Origin: Linanthus parryae
Taxonomy: Eukaryota > Streptophyta > Magnoliopsida > Ericales > Polemoniaceae
Assembly (NCBI GenBank): GCA_023055425.1
Contig: JALGPY010000005.1
Location: 87,275,495 to 87,339,494 of the forward strand
Length of the DNA stretch: 64,000 nt
Direction: 5' to 3'
The notes beneath the pieces are model-generated. The model did no database searches. It was not told the DNA's origin and was given only the letters and a program-made list of their open reading frames with translations. Below, piece by piece: positions 1 to 11,049 of the stretch. Numbering within the stretch: position 1 is the first letter of the stretch; every line of letters starts with the position of its first letter. Both the position numbers and the translations under genes were made by a program.

Positions 1-260
1 TTTTGGTTTTATTTGTGATGAAATGACGCCTCAAGCTACAGAGAAGGCGACTTGGACTCCTCCCCCTCCTAGGATAACAAACATCAATGTCAACGCGACT
101 TAGGTTGAAGACGGAATAGCCACCGGAATTGGAATATGCGCTCGTGAAGAACAGGGAGGATTCATGGCCGGAAGTTTCAGAAGAGTCGCACGGCAGAGAT
201 GACCTCTTGTGGTGGAAGTGGTGGCAATCAAAGAAGGGCTAAAGTTTGCAGAGGAGTTAC
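1..260 (+). pseudogene. RNase H-like (RVT_3 type) fragment, left half
   Basis: Reading + strand gives a proline-rich lead (WTPPPPR) followed by a stretch resembling the start of the plant RVT_3 RNase H fold: NINVNAT, then GIATGIGICAREEQGGF, then VVEVVAIKEGLKFAEEL. Two in-frame stops (after NINVNAT and after VARQR) show it is dead. Such domains occur at the C-terminus of plant LINE polyproteins and in stand-alone RNase H proteins; I cannot tell which. The frame stops abruptly at the Angela A insertion and resumes at 52390 in the same frame once one copy of the target duplication is removed, giving EELQLSDVILESD across the join. Nothing 5' of it is in the window. Confidence 0.7.
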
Positions 261-1675
261 TATTGGAATAGATGCCCTAGAGGCAATCTTTCTTTAGTGA
301 ACAACGTTTTTGGCTAGAACATTCATTGTATTATTTATGGAGATATTTAATATAATTAAGTCCTTAGATTAGAAATGAGTTTGTTTGTCTTAAATACGCC
401 TATTCAATTATAATGATTAATTGGACGATCAACTATAAACTAGTATGGGGTATGATTGATATGGAGATATCACGATCCAACACATGGGTATGCATTAGGA
501 GTAATTTCATACTAGATTGACCAACTTACGAGAAGGCTACATACATGTTATGTAAAGTCACAAGCGCTTCTCGTAGTGACAACTGTATTGTAATCCTTAG
601 ACTTCAAGTCACTGGATCCTCTAGTTGTGGAGTATTGTGTTTTGATAGCATCAAACGCTACACAGTGACCGGGTAGCAAAAAAAAGGTGCATATCGGACA
701 CAATAGGAAGCAAGCATAGAGATGGTAGTGATGTAGATAGAATTTTTCCCTCCCACATAACAAGAGCAAATATCCGTGGCCACTCGAGGGTTAGTTCTTA
801 TAGAATTTCTGGCAAGACTAAGATAAATCAATATAGGATATTGATGTTATCTGCATGGATGAGACTATTCCCAGGATCGAGAAAATATGGATTGGATATA
901 CGAGTGTGACATGTATGTCTCGTGTCCAATCCGGATATAGAGACAAAGGGATGAGACAATACTTGCACAAGGTTTATCGGATTACTGAATATTTCTATTA
1001 GTTTGGTAGCATGGATGTGTTGCTAGACACCGCTCCATGTTAGTAATCTTTACTACCAACTAAGTAGAAACGTATGAGGTCACACACCATATGGATTAAA
1101 CTAGACTTGGGAATTAAATAATATGATTAATTAATAGAAGGATCAATACGCAACTACTTGCAAACTTAGTAGGAATAATTTGCAATTTGGACTAGTCCAT
1201 GTATGTACAAGATTAGAAGAGGGGCTAATATGTAGTTAACAAAGAGTTGTTGGACTATATAAAGGATAATCCTAGCTTATTTTCTCAATTAATGCTCATA
1301 AAATACTTTGAGTAGGAGAGAACAAAGCAAGGAGATAGAGAGAGCACCACTAGGGCCAAACCGACCCCCCCCCCCTCATTGTCGTCGGCTTCAAGGAGGC
1401 ACACGGACTTGGGTGTTTTGTTGCGTGATTATTCTTCCTTCTTCCACCAATTGCTAGCACAAGGCGTGGAGGAATCTAGAGCTTGATCCTAGGTGTGGAC
1501 TTGCCGTAGAGACGCAAACAATATTTTGAGTTTGAAGTCAATCGAGGAAACAATCAAGGTACTTGATACTAAATTTTTTGCTATCGTTATGATATCTCTT
1601 CTTGTGATCCTTGGAGTGTCTTGTGCAGTTCTTATTATTGTTTTTACGCTACGTAATCTGTTACAAAACCCTACA
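261..1675 (+). repeat. 5' LTR of Angela A
   Basis: About 1.4 kb, running from TATTGGAATAG to AAAACCCTACA and followed at once by a primer binding site. It aligns by eye along most of its length with the 3' LTR at 16820-17984, with the LTR of copy D (35722-37152) and, inverted, with copy C. The second base of the terminal TG has become A. Short reading frames inside it, such as the hydrophobic one at 1493-1693, are LTR sequence, not genes. Confidence 0.92.
1256..1264 (+). promoter_or_regulatory. TATA box of Angela A 5' LTR
   Basis: TATATAAAG in the context GTTGGACTATATAAAGGAT, with the same context at 36710-36721 in copy D. It lies about 410 bp before the LTR end, a plausible spacing for the U3/R boundary. 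Confidence 0.7.
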
Positions 1676-1676
1676 G

Positions 1677-1690
1677 TGGTATCAGAGCCA
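1677..1690 (+). other. Primer binding site (tRNA-iMet type) of Angela A
   Basis: TGGTATCAGAGCCA starts two bases after the LTR end; it is complementary to the 3' end of plant initiator tRNA-Met, the usual primer for copia elements. Confidence 0.9.
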
Positions 1691-1835
1691 TAGGTCGTAG
1701 AGAATAAGGTAGTTTATGTGTTACAATTTTTGTCTATTTACACTTTAATTGATATTTATCGCGTAAAATGGACAAATTAAGCATATTGATGCAATTTTGA
1801 ATATGATTCAAGCCATGTAAGATCTAATATTACAT

Positions 1836-1905
1836 AGGATGTGAAATTTTGGATCAAGATAACTATGGTTAGGATGTGAAATTTCGGATCAAGAGAACTA
1901 TGGTT
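1836..1905 (+). repeat. 35-bp tandem duplication in the Angela A leader
   Basis: Two adjacent 35-bp units starting AGGATGTGAAATTT at 1836 and 1871 differ at only a few positions. I did not find the doubled form in the leader of copy C. Confidence 0.85.
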
Positions 1906-3355
1906 AGGAAACAAGTTGGGAAAAGAGGTTTTTCCAATTCGGAAACAACTAAACTTGGGAAACAAGGAATAAGTTGTTTTGGAAAACACTTCGTAAGAAG
2001 TTCCCCCCCCCCCTAGGGGACCGCCCCTCCTCTTTCTTGCCGCCCAAGCTAGCCACAACCAAGGGGGTCGAGCTCCCTAGCGCACGGCCTAGCCGTGTGG
2101 GCTAGGGACGGCCAGCCCAAGGCCTTGTGGCGGTCCTCTTGGTTTTTTGGACATGATGATGGTGGGCCCGATTGGACCGTTATGACCCAAGTATGTCCAA
2201 AATCAACTAAAATTGAAAGCGCGTTAAAATTTGATTTCAACTGTTTATGTGCTTTTTGCATGGTGATTGTATATGGCCTTACGTGTGGATGTTGTGATTG
2301 TTTAAGTTTGTGGTTTGGTTTACGGCATGCGAGATGATAAAATTAATGTAATGGTTAATTAGGTTTTACGGCCTGCGAGCCGGTCTTCTTCTCAACTTGT
2401 GAGATCTCTCTATTTAGTATCGATGCTAGATGGTATTAGATAGAGTAAATGATATTTAAGACATGGAGAAGAATCCTAAATAATCAAAGAACCACAAGCT
2501 GGAGCATTCCACGAGCCAGGGAGTATGGCGACATCGACAAAGCTATGGAGCATGATTTAAAAGATTCAGGCACATGGAGATGAACTTGCTATTTTAGGGT
2601 TCATAGATATTCTCATTGGCTTGGGAATATCTTAGTCTCGAGGCCATATCCACATCGCGTTTAATTTTTCGTTGTGGTTGATTATTTTATTGTCTTATTA
2701 TTTATTGCTGGTGTATGGATCATGCATGAAAAATTGATAATAAGATAATTTATAATCCGGATCTTTTATTTTGGGATTGCCCAACCCAATTAAGTAGATC
2801 AGTTTGATATGAATCAACAAAACAATTAAAATTGAAAGGAAACTCACTCACATTTAAATATTGTGTTTTGCCTTCTCGTTATTCCAACACTCATCATGGT
2901 CATGATTAATCAAGCTCGTGCTTGACAAAGCAAGGTGACTTGATTCATCTTGATATGATACGATGGCACAAGCTAGTAATTTGAAATTTTTGGAGTAAGA
3001 GGTTGGACGCAACTAGGTGATTTTAATAAGATTAAAAGCCTAGAGACAACCAATTGTGATTATCTATGGGATAGATAAATAAGGATTTATTTTCCCAATT
3101 GAACCAAGAATAGCATAAGATGCAATTGGAATTTTTCCTACCTAAATAACTGATTTTGGGTGACGGGCCAAAGCAAGCTCAAAAGGAAGTGAAATAGGGA
3201 TCTTGTTCCACTAGAAAATATAATGATATTTTATAGAGGGTTATTAATCAGAGAAAATTAGTGGGAGCTGTGTTTAATAATCTAGTCATTATTAAATATA
3301 GTTATTTGTTAACAAAATACTAAAACTTGTATATTTCTCATTTTGTAGAATTCCA

Positions 3356-4573
3356 ATGGAAAACAACTCATCAAGTTCATCACATTCCCTACGAGCTGTC
3401 CTTGAGAAGGACAAGCTTTCTGGAACCAACTTTCTGGACTGGTATAGGAAATTGAGAGTCGTTCTCAATCAAGAGAAGAAACTATACACTCTCAAGGAGG
3501 ATGCTCTTGAGGGTCCAGAAAATAATTTTGCCGCAGCCCGAAAGGCGTATTAGAAGATCGTTGACGAGGTTAATGATGCGGGCTGACATATGATTTGCAC
3601 CATGATCTCTGAGCTTCAGAAGCAACATGAGAACATGGCTGCGTACGATATGATCGCACAATTGAAGTAACTCTTCCAAGAGCAGGCAAGGGTTGAGAGG
3701 TATGAAGTTTATAGGACATTGTTCAAATGTAATCTGTCAGAGGGAAGCCCTGTAGGACCTCACGTACACCGTATGATCGGGTACTTGGAGAATCTCGCAC
3801 GCCTAGGGTTTCCTGTGGGAGATGAATTGGCCACTGATCTCATCTTACAATCGTTGCCTGAGAGTTATGGACAATTCATCATGAACTATGACATGAATGA
3901 GATTGTGAAGCCCCTGTCAGATCTACTCAATATGTTGAGGAAAGCTGAACAAAGCTTCAACAAAGGAAAGCGCAAGACCATAGTGATGGTGCTCAAAGAG
4001 AAAGAAAAAAGGTTTGCTTCTACCTCCAAATAAAAAGGCAAGGAAGTTTCCAAATCCAAGGAAGTTTCTCTTAAGCCTGTTGGTGGCATTGCTAAGGGCA
4101 TGACTACGGGTGATTGTCACTACTGTAGTCAGCATGGACACTTGAAGAGGAACTTCCTGAAGTATCTAGAGGATAAAAGGCTTGGAATAGTGATTCCACC
4201 ACTACCAGGTATTTTTGTTATAGGTGTCAATTTAACTTTCTCTTCATCTTGGGTATTGGGTACTGGATGCGGATCTCACATTTATCAAAATATGCAAGAT
4301 CTAAAGAGACTTAGAAGATTGGCTAATGGTGAGATAGACCTGCACGTTGGGAATGGAGCAAAGGTTGCTGCATTGGCCCAGGGCGTGTAAGAGGTGTCTC
4401 TGCATTCCGGCTTAGTTTTATAATTAAATAATTGCTATTTTGTGTCTGCTATGAGCAGAAACATTATTTCCATTTCTTTTTTGGGCAAGGAATGTTTTAC
4501 TATTTCATAAAGGACAATTGTTATTCCATTTATTTTGATAGTATTCACTATTGTAGTGCGCAATTATTTAATG
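3356..4573 (+). pseudogene. gag-protease part of Angela A (broken)
   Basis: Gag starts MENNSSSSSHSLRAVLEKDK, closely matching the gag start of copy C (minus strand from 48866). The UBN2-type gag core follows (LDWYRKLRVVL, QKQHENMAAYDMI, GYLENLARLGFP, LILQSLPESYGQF). In-frame stops interrupt it at about 3551, 3583, 3667, 4031 and 4388. The zinc knuckle at about 4116-4157 reads CHYCSQHGHLKRNF: the last Cys is Phe. The protease motif reads LGTG where copy C has LDTG, so the catalytic Asp is lost. The frame fades in the GAG_pre-integrase region and is cut at 4578 by SIRE-1. Identity is secure by comparison with copy C. Confidence 0.9.
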
Positions 4574-4578
4574 GATTA

Positions 4579-5220
4579 TGAAAGGGAAGTATGCAGGTAG
4601 AAATATAACACAAATACTCTAGAAGGGGGGGTTGAATAGAGTATGCGAACTTCTTGCAAAGCTTGTAGAAGAGAAGAGTTTTTGTGGGGAGTAATAAATT
4701 TCATGGCCTTGAAAACAGTTTCAAGCCATTGGAATGAAATACAGTTTGAAAGAAACCTTACAAATCTTTTTCAAGGCCTTGAAAAGAGTTTCAAACCCTT
4801 AAAAATAGACAAGTTTGAATGCTGCAATAACTAAGTATGCAAAAGAAACTGTAAGTTCAAGAGACACAGGATTTATGGAGTACAGTCCACTTGGACCTAC
4901 GTCTCTACCTCAGGGATCTTCTCCCTGCAGGATTTTCAACACAATTCTTATTAATCAAAAGCTAAGCCCTAGATCTCAAGCACAGAGATATGCCTTACTC
5001 TGTTACAGCTTGTGGTTCTCTCTAACCTATCTAGTACCTGCACCATCAACAACAGAGAAACTCCCCTGAGAATATGCATACAGGTCAGACAGTTTCAAGG
5101 CTTTGAATCCTGTTTCAAGGCCTTGAAATAGCTCTGCTATTCCAAGCCTGTGAAACTTGATTCAAGGATTTGAAAATTGATTCAAGGCCTTGAAATAGCT
5201 GTGAAGCCTGTGAACTTACA
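4579..5220 (-). repeat. 3' LTR of SIRE-1 (internally deleted)
   Basis: 642 bp, from TGAAAGGGAAGTATG to TGAACTTACA. It matches the 1290-bp partner LTR at 12839-14128 at both ends but lacks the middle: alignment jumps from about 5046 to 5060 here, against about 13306 to 13955 there. It holds palindromes at 4768-4785 (18-bp perfect), 5113-5128 (16-bp perfect) and 5181-5194. Confidence 0.9.
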
Positions 5221-5231
5221 ATCTCCCCCTT
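5221..5231 (-). other. Polypurine tract of SIRE-1
   Basis: Minus strand reads AAGGGGGAGAT directly against the 3' LTR; this primes plus-strand DNA synthesis. It is identical to the one in SIRE-2 (19931-19941). Confidence 0.9.
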
Positions 5232-5431
5232 GATGAAAGACAAAACCTCAATCTGTTTGGATCTTTGTTTCTGCAAAAAATACTGATTAGCGCACATTTC
5301 AAATAGTAGTAACACATTGGTTCAAAAAGATCCAACTTATTCAATAGTAAATTTTGAGCAGAAAGACAAATAAGTTCAAATAATCGTACTGACCAAAAAC
5401 ATAGGTCACTAAAACATAAAAACAACCTAAG

Positions 5432-5456
5432 ATTCTCCCCTTTTTTACTTTCATCA
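5432..5456 (-). other. Upstream purine tract, repeated PPT-like motif (SIRE-1)
   Basis: Minus strand GATGAAAGTAAAAAAGGGG followed by AGAATC. The same block lies at about the same distance from the 3' LTR in SIRE-2 (20161-20187), so it is conserved between two diverged families. Multiple PPT-like tracts are, from memory, typical of Sireviruses. The rest of 5232-5545 is AT-rich 3' sequence with no gene. Confidence 0.75.
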
Positions 5457-5545
5457 AAAACAATGAGAAGATGTTGGATCAGAGTCTTTGGAAAATTTAG
5501 AAAATAAACTTTAAAAGAAGTGGGAAAGAAAGAATAGGCAAGACT

Positions 5546-7295
5546 TTATGGGGTTGGGTCTTCATCTCCTTCCTGATCTCCTTCTTCTTCCTTACTGTCT
5601 TCATCATTGTCCTGATCTTCTTCATCCTCTTCATTCACACCAGCAATCTCTTCTTCAGCCTAGTCTTCAGTAGCAACCTTTGGGGATTCTTCTTCTTCTT
5701 CTTCTTCTTCTTCTTCTTCTTCTTCAAGTTTATCAGCAAGTTATCTGAATCAGGGTTGTCTACTTCATCTCCCTCTTGAGCAGCTTGTTCAACTAACACG
5801 TGTTTTCATTTATCCTTGTCTTGAGGAGCCTCTTCCTGGTTGGAGTGATCACTGGGCAAGTTCTTTTCAGAACCATTTTTCTTGACACCTTCTTCATCCT
5901 CAGGGACATCAAACACAGTCATGCTTCTAGAGATGGTCTCCACCATGTACTTCACATGCCTGAGATCAGTCTCAAACTTATTCTGATTCTCTTTGATTTC
6001 ACTAGAGTCCATCTCTAAACCATCAAGTATCTGAATAATTGAAGATAAATTAGGAGGCTGAGAGGTCTGGCTTGAAGTAGGGATCAAGGTCTTGGGCTTA
6101 AGAAACTTCTTTGCATTCATCTCTTCTTCTGTCAAATCTGAATAAAACTTCCAAATTTTTGCCTTGGTCTTCACGACTCCAATATTCTCAAAAGCTTTCT
6201 CATTAAGCAAGCCAATCCCAGAGGGGATAGACACTTCACCAGCAGTTGGAATTTCAAGGTGTTGGAAGAAAAGAATGAGCAAGTTTGCATAAGGAAAATG
6301 ATGCTTTCTCTGATCTTTTTGGCTAAAAAGCATGTGTTCCATTACAAGCTTCTGAAGATCAATGTCATACCCATTCATAATCAGATACATAATGTATAAC
6401 ACTCTCTCGTTGATCAACTCCTTGGAATGTTCCCTTAGAAAGATACATCTCATCAAGATAGTGAATAAGACTTTGGTTTCAAAATTTAACACAGAGTGTG
6501 TTAACTGTTTGGATGAGGCAGGGACATTGGTTGGAAGAATTCTTCTTTGGCCAACTTCAAAACTTCACTTTTGGGAGAATGTTTTTGTGTGTCATATCTC
6601 TTAGGACAGCCTAGGACATATGCAAACTCAGCATGATCTAGTTCCTTGGTAACACCAGCAACTCTAGTCTAGATTACTAAGTGTGGGGAATTCTTAAGTT
6701 GCTTCATGTTTACATAGAAGAATCAGGTGATTCTTGGGTAGGCTAGCTTAGGAGGGTTTAGAATGAACCACAGAGAGCTTTTCTTTCGCAATTTAATGCA
6801 ATTCAGATTCATTCCAGTCAACATAGGAGCACTGAACAAGCTACAAAAATAAATAGGCCTAGAGGCAAAACCATCAAACCACTGACCTTTGGAAGTGTTT
6901 ATGATGAACCAAGATTCATTAGGAGCAGTGTTGCCACATTGTCTTCTGGTCCTTCCTCTGTCACACTCTCTTTTCCCTTTTCAGCTTGAGAGGCCTTCTT
7001 CTTTTTCTTCAACTTCTTGGGGCTTGAGATCTGTGTTTCTAGTTGCTTTTCTGCAGAAGCCTTCTCTTTCTTCTTCTTCTTCTTCTTCTTCTTCTTGTCT
7101 GAGGATGGTTTCACATTATTCTTAGTCTTCTTCTTTGGTGGAGGAAGTTCTGCAACAGCTTCTGCACTGCGAGTCCTGGAAGTTGAATCCCCATTAATTG
7201 TTTGAACTTCATCCTTAGTTGTCTTTCTCTTCCTCAGAACTAGGTTTTGAGCCACCGGCCATCTTGATTCTTTCTGGGGTTCTGCTAGTGCTCAT
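5546..7295 (-). pseudogene. ORF3 of SIRE-1 (post-pol gene of unknown function, frameshifted)
   Basis: Starts at an ATG at 7295 (MSTSRTPERIKMAGG) whose frame must shift to reach the lysine-rich part (RKRKTTKDEV, then a run of about 11 Lys encoded by a TTC microsatellite at about 7066-7100). A second break follows near 6890. The central domain then reads INTSKGQWF, LNPPKLAYPR, then TKVLFTILMR, HHFPYANLLILFF, KIWKFYSDLTEEE. The C-terminus has a helical stretch (IIQILDGLEMDSSEIKENQN) and an acidic tail with a poly-Glu run (about 5690-5730), ending near 5546. The central domain matches ORF3 of SIRE-2 block by block at roughly half identity. I see no signal peptide or membrane segment, so 'envelope-like' is not supported. 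The domain loosely resembles the 'putative plant transposon protein' family; function unknown. Confidence 0.75.
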
Positions 7296-7303
7296 TAGGG
7301 TTT
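7295..7303 (-). promoter_or_regulatory. Telo-box at the ORF3 start (SIRE-1)
   Basis: Minus strand AAACCCTAA overlaps the first base of the ORF3 ATG at 7295, preceded by a pyrimidine-rich leader (about 7304-7370: CTCTCTCTATTCTTCTCCC). Telo-box plus pyrimidine patch is a common layout near starts of plant ribosomal-protein and translation genes. The same arrangement precedes ORF3 in SIRE-2. Confidence 0.7.
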
Positions 7304-7752
7304 GGGAGAAGAATAGAGAGAGGTAAGAATGATATGGGGTGAAGGAGAAGAGAAGAAGATAAATAATGAAAGAGTTTGAGTTTGAAAAGGAAACTGCAAT
7401 ATCTCTCTGATCTCAAAAGATCTATAATGATCAGAGAAGATTCAAACCTTTGAAGCCGTTGGAAGTAAATAATTTAATACTATATTTGGCTGAAAAAGAA
7501 TTTTGAAAAAGGTAGGGGCAATATTGAGAAAATATCTATAAAGTTAGCACCCAATATTGAATGATCCCAGAGTTATTGACTAACCAGTTATCACACTTAT
7601 TTTCAAGGCTTTGAAAATAGTTCCAAGGTCTTGAAACGCTGCTATACTGAAACGAATGAAATCAAACCTTTGCAAAGGATTTTCAAGGCATTGAAAATCA
7701 GCTCAAATCTTTGAAACACGTAATAACTTACCTTCCTTACCTGATGCGCCCC
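7304..7752 (-). promoter_or_regulatory. pol-ORF3 spacer of SIRE-1 with palindromes
   Basis: Non-coding. Next to the pol stop the minus strand has TTTAGGGGGCGCATC, a PPT-like tract also seen after pol in SIRE-2. Palindromes follow: 7608-7629 (arms TATTTTCAA/TTGAAAATA), about 7623-7637 (CAAGGTCTTG) and 7678-7699 (arms GATTTTCAA/TTGAAAATC). A weak TATA-like AAATATAG lies near 7480. This may be an internal promoter for ORF3 (inference). Confidence 0.5.
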
Positions 7753-10700
7753 CTAAACCACTGCACCTTTATTTAACATCCCTAATTCCAGCCTTAGAGC
7801 TGAAAATCTTTCATATGGCAATGGTTTAGTGAAGATATATGCAAGTTTCATGTTAGTAAAAACAAATTCAAGAACAATATCAACTTTCTCAGCATGATCT
7901 CTGATGAAATGGTGTCTGACATCAATATGCTTGGTTCTTGAATGCTGAACTGTATTCTTTGTAATTGATATTGCACTGATATTGTCACATTTGATAGGTA
8001 TTCTTCTGAAATCAAATCCATGATCCCTCAACTGCTGAGCTATCCATAATACTTATGAGCAACATGCTCCAACAGATATATATTCAGCTTCAGCTGTTGA
8101 TAAAGAAACTGAGTTTTATTTCTTGGAGTGCCAACTGATCAAGAAGGATCCAATGAATTGGCAAGTTCTTGAAGTGCTTTTCCTATCAACTTTTTAACCT
8201 GCAAAGTCAGCATCTTAAAAACCATGCAAAGAGAAGTTAGAATGTCTTGGATACCAAAGCCCTAAGTCTTTGGTACCATTGAGATATCTGAATATTTTCT
8301 TCACAGCACTTAATGTGTTGGATCATCTTGAAATCTTGCACACATACATACACTAAACATGATATATGGTCTACTAGAAGTAACGTATAGAAATGATCCA
8401 ATCATACCTCTATACTCTTTCACATTGACACTCTTGACAAATTCATCCTTATCTAAGGACAGTGTAGAGCTCATAGGAGTCTTGATTTCTTTGGATTGAG
8501 ACATACTGTACTTGTTCAACAAGTCCCTAGTGTAATTGATTTGATGTAGAAATATGCCCGTCTTCAACTGATGTATTCGAAGTCCAAGAAAGAACTTCAA
8601 CTCTCTCATCATGCTCATTTCGAATTTCCAGCTCATAAGACTTGATAATTCTTTGCATAATAGATCATTAGTAGCTCCAAATAAAATATTATCAACATAA
8701 ATCTGAACTACAAGTATATCTTTCTCATGAGTCTATATGAAAAGGGTCTTGTCAACCAATCCTCTTTAAAAATCATTTTCAAGCAAAAACTTTGACAATC
8801 TTTCATACCAAGCCCTTGGAGCTTGTTTCAAACCATAAAGAGTTTTTTCAAGTTTGTAAACATGATCTGGAAACTTATTACTTTCAAAACCAGGAGGTTG
8901 TGCAACAAAAACTTCTTCTTGCAAGTAACCATTCAAGAAAGTGCATTTCACATCCATTTGAAATAGTTTCATGTTCTTTTAGGATGCAAAAGCAAGTAAA
9001 ATTCTAATTGCTTCTAACCTGGGAACTAGAGAAAAAATTACCTCATAATCAATACCTTCGTCTTCGTTTTAACCTTGAGCAACTAACCTTGCTTTGTTTC
9101 TGATCACTTTGCCATTCTCATCCAATTTGTTTATGAAAACCCATTTGGTACCAATGACAGACTGGTTTGTTGGTGGGGAAACTAGATTCCACACCTTGTT
9201 TCTTTCAAACTCATTAATTTCACTTTGCATAGCTATAATCCAGTCTGCTTCTTGTAATGCTTCCTTTACAGTTTTGGGTTCTAAAAAACAAATAAAAGCA
9301 TTAAAAGCACAAAGTTTCTTCAACTGTGATCTTGTTTGTGTACGAGTGGTTGGATTAGAGATGATGTTGTCCGCTGGATGAGATGAGAGATATTTGAATC
9401 TCTTTATTGGAGACCAGGGTTCAGGCTCTCCATATTGCTTCTCTGGTCATGAAGTAGTAGTCTGATTACTCGTATCTTTTTTATCGTCCTTGTCAAGGCT
9501 TTGATCTACGTTTTCAAGGCCTCGAGACTTGTTTTCAAGGTCTTGAAAATGGCTTATGTTTCCTTTTGAGCCATTCTTGAAACCAAGTGAGTTTTCAGCT
9601 TCTTCTTCTGATTCATGCTTGTTCAGATTCAAGTCTTCAAAACTTTGACTCAAAGAGCCATCAATGCTTTCATCAAAAATAACATTAAAAGTTTCTTCAA
9701 CCAACTTGGTTCTTTTATTATAAATTCTATAAGCCTTGCTGGTAAGAGAGTAACCCAGAAAGATACCTTCATCACTTCTTGCATCAAACTTACCCAAGTT
9801 GTCCTTACCATTTTTGTGGGCATAGCATTTGCAACCAAAGGGTTTGAAGTATGAGATGTTTTGCTTCCTCCCTTTCAAAATTTCATAGGGGGTCTTCTTC
9901 AAGATAGGTCTGATCAAGCACCTGTTCAGAATGTAATTTGATGTATTCACAGCTTCTGCCCAATAGTGCTTTGGCAGCTTGTTTTCTAAAAGCATTGTTC
10001 TTGACATATCTTCAAGAGTCATGTTCTTTCTTTCAACAACTGCATTATGTTGAGGATTTCTAGGAGCAGAGAAATTGTGAGAGATACCATGCTTAACTCA
10101 AAACAAGTCAAATTCTAATTGATCAAACTCTCTTCCATGATCACTTTTGATTGAAGGAGTAGATAGGGTTTTTCAAGGTCTAAAGTTCTCTGCAAAGCTT
10201 TTAAAATTTAGAGAGAGCTTCATATTTTTCTTTTAGAAACATAACACAAGTAAATCTAGAATAATCATCTACAATAACTAGCATATACCTCTTACCATTT
10301 GGAGTAGGTGTCCACATAGGAACAAAGAGATCCATATGAAGTAACTCAATAGGTCTAGTAGTACTTACAAATTTTTTGTGTTGGATGAGCTTCTGATCCG
10401 CTTACCCTGAGCACAAGCTTTGCATTCATCATCATCTTTGAACTTGATAGATGGTAATCCTCTTAACAGATCTTTGGAGATCAACTTTTTCAAGGTATGC
10501 AAGCTATTGTGACCGAGCTTTGAATCCTCTTTCAAGGCCTTGAGAAACTTCAAGCGTTTACTTGCAACTTTGTTAGTCTGAAAAGTATAAACATTGTTTG
10601 ATCTAGAGGCTGTGAGAATGCAATTGTCTGATTTCTCATTTTGCACCACACACTTCTCTTTATCAAAGATAACCGTGTTGCAATTGTCACAATGTTGAGA

Positions 10701-10911
10701 TACACTAAGCAAGTTAAATTTCAAGCCGTCAACTAGATATACATCAGAAATAGAGTTTTCTGAATCTGTACAAACTTTACCAATACCAAGAATGTTGAAT
10801 TTGCCTTTGTGACCAAGTGTAATTGAACCTTCATATTGCTCTTTCAATTCTGAGAATAGAGATCTCTTTCCACTCATGTGTCTTTAGCAACCACTGTCCA
10901 TAAACCACTTT
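7753..10911 (-). pseudogene. pol of SIRE-1 (PR-IN-RT-RNase H, broken)
   Basis: Minus strand, starting with protease MDSGC (catalytic DSG kept, stop soon after), then LGHKGKFNILGIGKV and VYLVDGLKFNLLSVSQ. The pre-integrase segment (KALKEDSKLGHNSLHTLKKL) follows. The integrase C-terminal part reads DEGIFLGYSLTSKAYRIYNK, typical of SIRE. RT has [31 protein letters not shown] and [14 protein letters not shown]. The active-site motif near 8690-8706 reads YVDN instead of YVDD. RNase H ends with KHIDVRHHFIRDH and IFTKPLPYERFSALRLELGM and stops at 7753. There are many frameshifts between segments. Palindrome copies fall inside it (10533; 9493, 9525 and 9555 approximate), giving peptides such as LKALKE. 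Confidence 0.88.
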
Positions 10912-11049
10912 TTTTCTTTGACATTGGTGACAACCTACAAGCACCAATCACTGCCTTACCCAGCTGTTAGACCAAGTGTGGAATTTGGACTCATACTCAG
11001 GATCAACCATGTTGGGTGGTCTGACCCCTTTAGGAACCCAAATCTGTAT

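Larger units (their letters stand above)
1676..3355 (+). other. Untranslated leader of Angela A
   Basis: About 1.7 kb between the primer binding site and gag. It has no supported gene. It contains a 35-bp tandem duplication (1836-1905), a C-rich run near 2005, a GC-rich stretch near 2040-2170 and 'ggcctgcgag' blocks, of which an inverted relative occurs in the leader of copy C near 49810-49880. Long leaders are normal for Angela elements. Confidence 0.75.

Noticed and set aside
1493..1693. 66-codon ORF with a hydrophobic stretch, possible membrane protein
   Set aside because: It lies in the Angela LTR end and overlaps the primer binding site; the frame is not kept in the other LTR copies.
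2118..2127. Exact CAAGGCCTTG in the Angela A leader as part of the SIRE palindrome family
   Set aside because: Its flanks do not extend the palindrome and the region is GC-rich; probably chance.
5690..5730. Regular TTC array, possible short-spacer repeat
   Set aside because: It is a trinucleotide microsatellite coding a poly-Glu run in ORF3; a similar one near 7070 codes poly-Lys. No spacers, so no CRISPR.
7295..7303. Telomere-repeat relic
   Set aside because: Only one AAACCCTAA unit, and it is placed at the ORF3 start in both SIREs, so a regulatory telo-box is the better reading.
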